Of a stretch of DNA of 64,000 nucleotides, positions 58,086 to 64,000 are shown one piece after another (positions within the stretch are counted from its first letter, which is position 1; every line of letters starts with the position of its first letter). Made by a program: the position numbers and the translations under genes. This stretch comes from Candidatus Binatia bacterium (lineage in GTDB: Bacteria > Desulfobacterota > Binatia > Bin18). The notes below the pieces were generated by a model. That model saw only the letters and a program-made list of their open reading frames with translations, was not told the DNA's origin and ran no database searches. The stretch spans positions 186,001-250,000 of the forward strand of contig JAJEFA010000014.1 of assembly GCA_022820725.1 (NCBI GenBank). Direction: 5' to 3'.

Positions 58086-59144
58086 CTACCTGACTGGCGG
58101 GACTGGAGAAGCGCCTAGCATCACTCCGGGTAAGTCGGCTAATTTCCCCGCTCCAATCAGATAATAGTCCGGCTCAAGAAAGGTCTGGTCAATGACCTGC
58201 CAAAGTACGGCCTTCTCCAGTGGACAGCCCTCGAGATTGTGCTCCAACGCCTGTATCCCGGCCGGGTTGGCAATGAAATCACCCGAGAACTGGATCGCCT
58301 CGACCGTCCGCTCAGGGGTAAGAGAGAAACGAATCTGAAGCTCTCCAAGTGGGGTTTGCCTTGTTGCTGCATATAGGAGATCGGAGTGCAGGGGACGACT
58401 GTTCGGAACGAGGTCAGACTGTTCCTGTTTTCTCAGAATGGCTGCACGCTCGTTTTGGTTAAGGTCGTGGTCGAGGCATTCCAGCCCGAACTGCTGGGTA
58501 AAGCCGCTCCGGAGCAGACGAGCGGCCTGGTCTGGTGCAAGAGACCGTCCGAGGACTTTGCCAAGATTGTGGACCTGGTCCGGCATAAAGAGATGACAGG
58601 GAAGAGTCCCCTGTGGGTCAACCCGATCAAGAAGATGAGGAAGAAGACTCATATCCCGTTGGACAAACACGCCTCCTTCATACAGCACGGCTCCGCTGTC
58701 TTCCGTCACAAAAGAGTGCCAGCCGACCGGCAGCCGCTGGACCGTCAGAAAATCCTGCCCTGGATAGAAGACTTCAACCCCACCTGTTTTCAGGCCGTGC
58801 AGCACCCCGCGGACGTAACGATTGAGAATCTGAAACGGCGCAATGTGGTGCGGGTCGGCGGAGAAGAAAAATGAACGATGCGGGACAATAAGGGAAAACT
58901 GGACAAATCCGTTGCCGCTCGGAAAGGCTCGTCCGCCAGTCAGACGCCGGGTAATCCTCAGACCTGAGTCTTGGCCGAGTGCGTCGGCAGCATGATACCG
59001 ACCGAGCAGCAGCACATCGTCTGGGTACGTATAGATGCGTAAAATTGGAAGCCGCGTCTCAACCACGGTACGAAGAAAATACTGATCCGTTGCCAGGCTC
59101 TGGGCCGGGCTTGTATCGCATTGGGTGAGCAAACGGACCTGCAT
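58086..59144 (-). CDS. lplA: Lipoate-protein ligase A family protein
   Basis: This 352-residue protein belongs to the BPL/LplA/LipB fold: an ARG-rich lipoyl-binding motif RRLTGGRAFPSGNGFVQFSL, then VTEDSGAVLYEGGVFVQRDM, and a C-terminal accessory domain (LLYAATRQTPLGELQIRFSL, then EAIQFSGDFIANP). It would attach lipoate to GcvH or 2-oxoacid dehydrogenases. Where the usual motif is GGG-A, it has GGR-A. The ATG at 59144 fits the domain start; a longer frame to 59651 is antisense to the next gene and is rejected. Confidence 0.85.
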   Translation of the reverse strand: MQVRLLTQCDTSPAQSLATDQYFLRTVVETRLPILRIYTYPDDVLLLGRYHAADALGQDSGLRITRRLTGGRAFPSGNGFVQFSLIVPHRSFFFSADPHHIAPFQILNRYVRGVLHGLKTGGVEVFYPGQDFLTVQRLPVGWHSFVTEDSGAVLYEGGVFVQRDMSLLPHLLDRVDPQGTLPCHLFMPDQVHNLGKVLGRSLAPDQAARLLRSGFTQQFGLECLDHDLNQNERAAILRKQEQSDLVPNSRPLHSDLLYAATRQTPLGELQIRFSLTPERTVEAIQFSGDFIANPAGIQALEHNLEGCPLEKAVLWQVIDQTFLEPDYYLIGAGKLADLPGVMLGASPVPPVR

Positions 59145-59237
59145 GAGAACGCAGCATAAGTCAGGCGAGAACCTGCGGCAATGGTGCTCTTGAACTGAAG
59201 AAGCTAGGATGAGGATACACCGGGAAGGAGAGAGTCG

Positions 59238-60248
59238 ATGAGTGTCCAATTTGCAACCATTCCCCTTGCACACCACTATTCTGACCTGCCAGGACTGGTG
59301 CGCCAGATTGAAGGCTGGGGCTTTGAGATGGTAGGCGTGCCGGATGCACATTGGCTGTGGCCGGACTGCTATGTGACCCTGACCCAGTGCGCGCTGAACA
59401 GTCAGCGGCTGCGGATGGGAACGTTTGTGACCAACCCCCTGACCCGCCATCCCGCGGTTACGGCAGGAGCCATTGCCTCGATCAACGAGTTGTCGGACGG
59501 CCGCGCTTTCCTTGGCATTGGGACGGGTGACAGTGCCGTGTATAACGTGGGTCTCAAGGCCGCCCGGCTCGCCGAGTTTCGCGAGGCACTTGAAGCGATC
59601 AAAGGATTTTATACCGGCGAAACCCGCTTCCAAGACAAAACCGTTCGCCAAGTCTGGGTGAAAAGACCGGTGCCTCTATACGTCTGTGCCGAGGGACCGA
59701 AGACCCTACAGTTGGCGGGGGAGTTGGCCGATGGGGTGATTGTGGGCAGCGGACTGAGCCCCGCGGTTGTGCAGGACGCCTATACGCGTATTGAGGATGG
59801 AGCCAAAGCTGCCGGGCGGAAACTTGACGACTTGGATATCTGGTTTTTTGCCAAAACCAATGTGGCTGAGACCACTCAGGCCGCGGTGGATGAGATCCGC
59901 ATGGCCCTGGCCGCAAGTGCCAACCACGCCTTTCGGCGAACCTTGGAGGGCAAGCGTATTCCGACCGAACTGTGGGAGCCGATTGAAAAACTCAAGGCCG
60001 CCTACCGGCCGCATGAACACGAATTGCTCGGTGCTGAGCGGTTTCACGCCAGGATGGTTGATGAACTGGGGCTGAAGGGCTACCTGGCCGAACGCTTCGC
60101 CATCGTTGGGACACCGCAAGACTGTCTCGATCAGGTCGGGCGCGCTGCCGAGGCTGGGGTCAAGAAAATTTTTCTTGGACCGCTGACCGGCGATCCGGCC
60201 CAGGTATTGCAGACCTTCGCCCAACAGATTATGCCCCGCTTTCAATAG
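59238..60248 (+). CDS. LLM class F420-dependent oxidoreductase, MER-like
   Basis: This 336-residue luciferase-like protein resembles the methylene-tetrahydromethanopterin-reductase-like branch: VGVPDAHWLWPDCYVTL, TFVTNPLTRHPAVTAGAI and SDGRAFLGIGTGDSAVYNVG. GGAAGGAGAG precedes the ATG. It is the fourth LLM enzyme in the window. It lies 61 bases before xdhC and may be part of that transcription unit. The substrate is unknown. Confidence 0.88.
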   Translation: MSVQFATIPLAHHYSDLPGLVRQIEGWGFEMVGVPDAHWLWPDCYVTLTQCALNSQRLRMGTFVTNPLTRHPAVTAGAIASINELSDGRAFLGIGTGDSAVYNVGLKAARLAEFREALEAIKGFYTGETRFQDKTVRQVWVKRPVPLYVCAEGPKTLQLAGELADGVIVGSGLSPAVVQDAYTRIEDGAKAAGRKLDDLDIWFFAKTNVAETTQAAVDEIRMALAASANHAFRRTLEGKRIPTELWEPIEKLKAAYRPHEHELLGAERFHARMVDELGLKGYLAERFAIVGTPQDCLDQVGRAAEAGVKKIFLGPLTGDPAQVLQTFAQQIMPRFQ

Positions 60249-60309
60249 GCTCGTAAAACGGACAGTATTCCATTGCTTTTCCCCTGGCTGTTCAGATAGG
60301 ATTCGTGAC

Positions 60310-61470
60310 GTGGAAGATCTCTGGGAACGTGCTGAAGAAATTTTGGCGGCCGGTAAGCCCTTTGTGTTGGCGACTATTATCCGTACGCGGGGCTCCGTAC
60401 CACGCGAGGTCGGGGCGAAAATGGTCGTGCCACCCGAAGGCCAGCCGTTTGGGACGATTGGCGGGGGCTGTGGCGAAGGGGAAGTGCTCCGCCGGGCCTA
60501 TCCGGTTCTGGACCAAAAACTCTCCCCGCGCATTGTGCAGGTCGATTTAACCGGCGACTTTGATCAAGACGAGATCCAGGTCTGTGGTGGGGTGATGGAT
60601 GTGGCGCTTGATCTCTGGCAGCCGGAGGAACACCGGGAATTGGCACAGACCTTGGCCGAGGCCACACGCTCTCACCAACCTGCGGCTCTGGTCACGGCGC
60701 TCGATCCGCTCAGCGGAGTCCAACCCGGCACAAAGAGTTGCCTGTCTCTCGGTCAGGACGGAAACGGTGGAGCGTCGCTGACTCCGGCGGTTTCCATCGC
60801 AGCAGAAACGGTCAAGACATTTTCCTCATCCGTCTCTTCAGGCAAGCCCCAACTGTTTGCCGTATCGCCGCAGGGTGAAGTCCGGGAAGACGCGGTTGTC
60901 CGAAAAGAGGATTGGCCGCGGGTTTTCGTTGATGTGCAGACCGGCGTGCAGACCTTGCTCATTGTTGGTGCCGGCCATATTGCACAGCCGCTGTGCGAAA
61001 TAGGGGCGATGCTCGGCTTCCATACGGTTGTGGTGGATGATCGCTGGGCCTTTGCCAATCGAGAACGCTTTCCTCGCGCCGCCGAGGTTCGGGTCGGACC
61101 GTTTGAGGAAGTCCTGAACAGCCTGAATATCAACCAGCAGACCTTTGTCGTGGTGGTCACGCGCGGTCATGTGTGGGATGAGACCTCGGTCAAGACCGCG
61201 CTCAAGAAGAATCCGGCCTATATTGGCATGATCGGCAGTCGGCGGCGCTCAAAAAGGACCCTCGAACGCCTGGTTGAACAGGGCTACAGCCCGGAAGAGG
61301 TCGCCCGCGTGCATACGCCGCTGGGGCTCGATATTGCGGCGGAAACACCAGCGGAGATTGCCGTCGCTATTACGGCCGAGATCGTTCGCGCCCGGCGCAG
61401 GGGCCCGGTGGAGACGCTCTCACTGGCCGCCAAAGTCCGGCCTGACGGACCCCTCAAATTTACGCCCTGA
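60310..61470 (+). CDS. xdhC: XdhC/CoxI-family molybdenum hydroxylase maturation factor
   Basis: This 386-residue protein has an N-terminal XdhC/CoxI domain (LATIIRTRGSVPREVGAKM, TIGGGCGEGEVLRRA) and a C-terminal Rossmann domain (LLIVGAGHIAQPLCEIGAMLG, then GMIGSRRRSKRTLERL). XdhC-type proteins bind and sulfurate the molybdenum cofactor and insert it into hydroxylases. It is followed by the mocA-like gene and three hydroxylase subunit genes, which fits this role. The start is GTG at 60310. Confidence 0.92.
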   Translation: MEDLWERAEEILAAGKPFVLATIIRTRGSVPREVGAKMVVPPEGQPFGTIGGGCGEGEVLRRAYPVLDQKLSPRIVQVDLTGDFDQDEIQVCGGVMDVALDLWQPEEHRELAQTLAEATRSHQPAALVTALDPLSGVQPGTKSCLSLGQDGNGGASLTPAVSIAAETVKTFSSSVSSGKPQLFAVSPQGEVREDAVVRKEDWPRVFVDVQTGVQTLLIVGAGHIAQPLCEIGAMLGFHTVVVDDRWAFANRERFPRAAEVRVGPFEEVLNSLNINQQTFVVVVTRGHVWDETSVKTALKKNPAYIGMIGSRRRSKRTLERLVEQGYSPEEVARVHTPLGLDIAAETPAEIAVAITAEIVRARRRGPVETLSLAAKVRPDGPLKFTP

Positions 61471-61511
61471 GTTCGCTCTTTCTCAATGAACACGCGGTAT
61501 GATTTCTGGAT

Positions 61512-62111
61512 ATGATTTCTGGAATAGTCCTGGCCGCCGGTGAGTCCCGGCGGATGGGATCGCCCAAAGCGCTGCTCGACTACCAGGGACGAACCTTTAT
61601 TGAAAACATTTGCACAAGCTTTTTGACTGCCGGAGTCGATGAACTCCTTGTCGTGCTCGGCGCGCACGAGCACGAAGAACCGATTCGGACGGTCGTCCCG
61701 AAACATCTCGCTCTTCAGACCGTGGTCAACCCGCAGTATCGACTGGGCCAACTCTCTTCCCTGCAAGTGGGGATTCAGGCCCTATCGCCCGAGAGCGAGG
61801 CCGCCGTGGTCAATCTGGTTGATCATCCCCTTATCAAAGCCGAGACCATACAGGCGCTCATGGCGTCGTTTGCGGCCGACCCCCTCCCTATTATTATTGC
61901 GTCCTACCAGGGCCGCCGCGGTCATCCGGTGCTGTTCGCAAAGGGTGTCTACGGAGAGCTGCTGGCGGCCCCGTTGGATAAAGGGGCAAAGGTGGTTGTC
62001 CGTAAAGACCCGAAGCGGGTGCGTGAGCTTGCGCTCGACGATCTCGGTATTCGTGCCGATATTGATACGCCTGAGGAGTACGCTCGGTGGGTTGGCGCAC
62101 GAAAAATATAG
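61512..62111 (+). CDS. mocA: MocA-like molybdenum cofactor nucleotidyltransferase
   Basis: This 199-residue protein is an NTP transferase with the signature VLAAGESRRMGSPKALLDY and the catalytic NLVDHPLI region. MocA and MobA-type proteins add CMP or GMP to the molybdenum cofactor; the position between xdhC and the hydroxylase genes favours MCD formation by MocA. It follows xdhC by 41 bases. Confidence 0.88.
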   Translation: MISGIVLAAGESRRMGSPKALLDYQGRTFIENICTSFLTAGVDELLVVLGAHEHEEPIRTVVPKHLALQTVVNPQYRLGQLSSLQVGIQALSPESEAAVVNLVDHPLIKAETIQALMASFAADPLPIIIASYQGRRGHPVLFAKGVYGELLAAPLDKGAKVVVRKDPKRVRELALDDLGIRADIDTPEEYARWVGARKI

Positions 62112-62236
62112 GACAATATTCTACGAGAAAATCCAGGAACCCTTGCACTTCCTGGCGCTTTTATATAGCAATCTAGGAGCCCGCGAAGGGGCAGGAAGAC
62201 GACGGACGACGAATCAAAATCAAAAAGGAGGCGACC

Positions 62237-63103
62237 TTGCACGAACTGAATTATGAAGCGCCGACTTCGCTCGATCAGGCCATTAGCGTTTTGGCCGCGG
62301 CGGGCGAAAATGGGCGTATGCTAGCAGGAGGTACGGATCTGATTATCCAGATGCGTGCCGGTGTACGACAACCGGGACAGGTGATTGACGCCAAAAAGAT
62401 CCCAGAACTCCAGGCATTATCGTTTGATGCACAAACCGGACTCCAACTCGGAGCCGCACGGGCATGCTGCGAGATTATTGCCGACGCGACCGTGCAGCAG
62501 CACTATCCGGGGCTGGCTGAGGCTGCCGCGCTGATCGGCTCCGATCAGATCCTGGCGCGGGCCTCGGTGGGTGGGAACGTGTGTAATGGCTCACCGGCCG
62601 CAGATACGACGCCGGCCCTGATTGCTTTGGGCGCAGTCTGTCAGATCGCCGGACCCAACGGCACGCGCGAGGTGGCAGTTGAAGATTTTGTGACTGCTCC
62701 CGGACAGACGGTGCTCGCGCCGAACGAGTTATTGGTGGCCTTCCGGATTCCCGCCCCGCAAGGGTCTGCTGACTGCTACCAACGTTTTATCCCTCGGAAC
62801 GAGATGGATATCGCGGTGGTTGGTGTGGGCTCGTGCGTGGCGCTCGATGACGATACTTGCACCGCGGCCCGTATCGGTCTTGGCGCGGTTGCCGCCCGGC
62901 CACTTCTGGCCAAAGAAGCGGGCGACTCTCTCATCGGGAAAACGCTGGATGACGCCGCTATCGATGCTGCGGCACAGCTCGCTCAGCAAGCCGCCTCGCC
63001 CATTAGTGATATGCGCGGCACGGCAGAATTTCGAACGCATCTGGTCGGTGTTCTTACCCGCCGCACTCTGAAGGAAGCAGCCGCACGGGCGCGGGCACGC
63101 TAG
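62237..63103 (+). CDS. Molybdenum hydroxylase FAD subunit (CoxM/CutM-like)
   Basis: This 288-residue subunit binds FAD. It opens with ELNYEAPTSLDQAISVLAA and has MLAGGTDLIIQMRAG, then GGNVCNGSPAADTTPALIALGA, the FAD-binding motifs of xanthine dehydrogenase and CO-dehydrogenase medium subunits. It starts with TTG after AAAGGAGG. It is the first of three subunit genes in the order medium-small-large. Confidence 0.93.
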   Translation: MHELNYEAPTSLDQAISVLAAAGENGRMLAGGTDLIIQMRAGVRQPGQVIDAKKIPELQALSFDAQTGLQLGAARACCEIIADATVQQHYPGLAEAAALIGSDQILARASVGGNVCNGSPAADTTPALIALGAVCQIAGPNGTREVAVEDFVTAPGQTVLAPNELLVAFRIPAPQGSADCYQRFIPRNEMDIAVVGVGSCVALDDDTCTAARIGLGAVAARPLLAKEAGDSLIGKTLDDAAIDAAAQLAQQAASPISDMRGTAEFRTHLVGVLTRRTLKEAAARARAR

Positions 63104-63126
63104 GTTATTGGGAAGGCAGGAAAAAC

Positions 63127-63603
63127 ATGAAGAAAGTACATGTGCAAACAACCGTTAATGGGGAAGAGACCGAGTTCCTGTGTGAACCGCGCCAGAGTCT
63201 GCTTGAGGTGCTGCGTGATGTTGTTGGCTATACCGGCACGAAAGAAGGTTGCCTGACGGGCGACTGTGGCGCGTGCAGCGTCATTCTGGATGGACGGCCC
63301 ACAGACTCCTGTCTGGTGCTCGGGGTTGAGGCCGAGGGCAAAGAGATCACCACGGTCGAAGGCTTGGCCGACGGGGATACCCTGCATCCGCTCCAAAAGA
63401 AATTCCTGGAGCATGCCGCCCTCCAGTGCGGGATCTGCACCCCCGGCTTTTTAGTCACGTCCAAAGCCCTGTTGGACCGGAACCCCAATCCCACCGAGCA
63501 TGAAATTCGTTATGCCCTGGCTGGCAATCTCTGCCGCTGCACGGGCTATGACAAGATCGTGAGAGCGGTGCAAGACGCCGCCGCTGAACTGCAAGGGAGG
63601 TAA
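63127..63603 (+). CDS. Molybdenum hydroxylase 2Fe-2S subunit (CoxS/CutS-like)
   Basis: This 158-residue subunit has two 2Fe-2S clusters. The plant-type ligands lie in KEGCLTGDCGACSV and a following cysteine, and the second cluster in QCGICTPGF and NLCRCTGYDKI. It passes electrons from the molybdenum centre to FAD. It lies 23 bases after the FAD-subunit gene and two bases before the large-subunit gene. Confidence 0.95.
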   Translation: MKKVHVQTTVNGEETEFLCEPRQSLLEVLRDVVGYTGTKEGCLTGDCGACSVILDGRPTDSCLVLGVEAEGKEITTVEGLADGDTLHPLQKKFLEHAALQCGICTPGFLVTSKALLDRNPNPTEHEIRYALAGNLCRCTGYDKIVRAVQDAAAELQGR

Positions 63604-63605
63604 AT

Positions 63606-64000
63606 ATGGCTACCCAACAAGAACATAAATTCAAGGTCATCGGGACACGTCCGATTCGGCACGATGGAGTCGATAAAGTCACCGGTCGGGCACAGTATGG
63701 CGCCGATATCAGTCTGGCTGGCCTCTTGCACGGTAAGGTTCTGTGCAGCCCGCACGCTCACGCCAGAATCAAATCGATCGACACCTCAGCGGCCGAGGCT
63801 CTGCCTGGGGTGAAAGCGGTCGTCACGGCCAAGGACTTTCCGGAGATTGGGCCCGGTATGGCGGCAATGGGAGAACTGCCGATCAACCCGCAGCATATAT
63901 CCCTGAACTGCATGGCCCGCGACAAGGTTCTGTACGACGGACATGTGGTGGCCGCCGTCGCAGCCACCAGCCCGCATATCGCCGAGGAAGCCACAAAGCT
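63606..64000 (+). CDS. Molybdenum hydroxylase large subunit, partial
   Basis: The frame opens at the ATG at 63606, two bases after the small-subunit stop, and runs off the window edge after about 131 codons. It reads VIGTRPIRHDGVDKVTGRA, then LHGKVLCSPHAHARIKSID and VLYDGHVVAAVAATSPHIAE, the N-terminal a/b hammerhead domain of CoxL/xanthine dehydrogenase large subunits. The molybdenum-binding loop that would separate true CO dehydrogenase from other hydroxylases lies beyond the window. Confidence 0.92.
   Translation, partial: MATQQEHKFKVIGTRPIRHDGVDKVTGRAQYGADISLAGLLHGKVLCSPHAHARIKSIDTSAAEALPGVKAVVTAKDFPEIGPGMAAMGELPINPQHISLNCMARDKVLYDGHVVAAVAATSPHIAEEATK

Overview
The window looks like chromosome from an uncultured, moderately GC-rich Gram-negative bacterium. 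It carries four luciferase-like (LLM) flavin or F420 oxidoreductases, an M81/MlrC peptidase, an IpdAB-like CoA-transferase pair, a CoxMSL-type molybdenum hydroxylase, MMPL/RND exporters and a DUF6178 protein. This mix fits deltaproteobacteria-like lineages such as Tectomicrobia/Entotheonella or Binatota. That placement is an inference from gene content, because no rRNA or other decisive marker is present. No tRNA, rRNA or CRISPR array was seen.

Layout. 0-7 kb: an LLM monooxygenase, a tight run of 2Fe-2S ferredoxin, M81 peptidase, VOC protein and EamA transporter, a convergent MFS transporter and a second LLM enzyme. 7-16.8 kb is accessory DNA: an exported leucine-rich-repeat protein inserted before a 15-codon scar of an LLM gene, a single-chain restriction-modification protein (adenine methylase fused to a complete PstI/BsuBI-type nuclease), a DUF2971 protein, and an IS1595-type element bounded by a perfect 25-bp inverted repeat that carries a P63C-domain gene and a small membrane protein. 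16.8-36 kb is core metabolism: alanine dehydrogenase divergent from folD-gcvT-gcvH-gcvPA-gcvPB (glycine and one-carbon flow), a compact UvrA, the complete Fe-S assembly operon iscS-iscU-iscA-hscB-hscA-iscX, SppA, and 2-oxoacid:ferredoxin oxidoreductase korAB, whose clusters the Isc system would supply.

36-44 kb holds leucyl aminopeptidase, a family-5 uracil-DNA glycosylase, an orphan CbbQ/NorQ-type AAA+ ATPase, a zinc-ribbon TPR membrane protein, two unrecognised genes, an alpha/beta hydrolase and a third LLM enzyme. 44-52 kb holds a histone-like basic protein, the CoA-transferase pair, a DUF3047 protein, a cysteine-dioxygenase-like cupin, a PEP mutase/isocitrate lyase-family enzyme, DUF6178 and an SDR. 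52-56.3 kb is a decaying tandem array of RND/MMPL exporters: one intact gene between two truncated copies, the second separated from it by an IS5-type transposase fragment. 56.7-64 kb holds a DUF559 nuclease bracketed by palindromic repeats, a HEAT-repeat protein, lipoate ligase, a fourth LLM enzyme, and the xdhC-mocA-coxM-coxS-coxL-like cluster, cut by the window edge.

The most unusual content is in the short repeats. One 52-54 bp palindrome with a conserved loop occurs four times; in three of them it lies in coding sequence in the same reading frame, supplying a start codon in one gene, a C-terminus in another and an internal segment in a third. A second palindromic family (CCCCCTTATCAGGGGG type) lies inside the DUF6178 gene and on both sides of the DUF559 nuclease. 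A third family consists of short GGGTCTATA-like units between genes.
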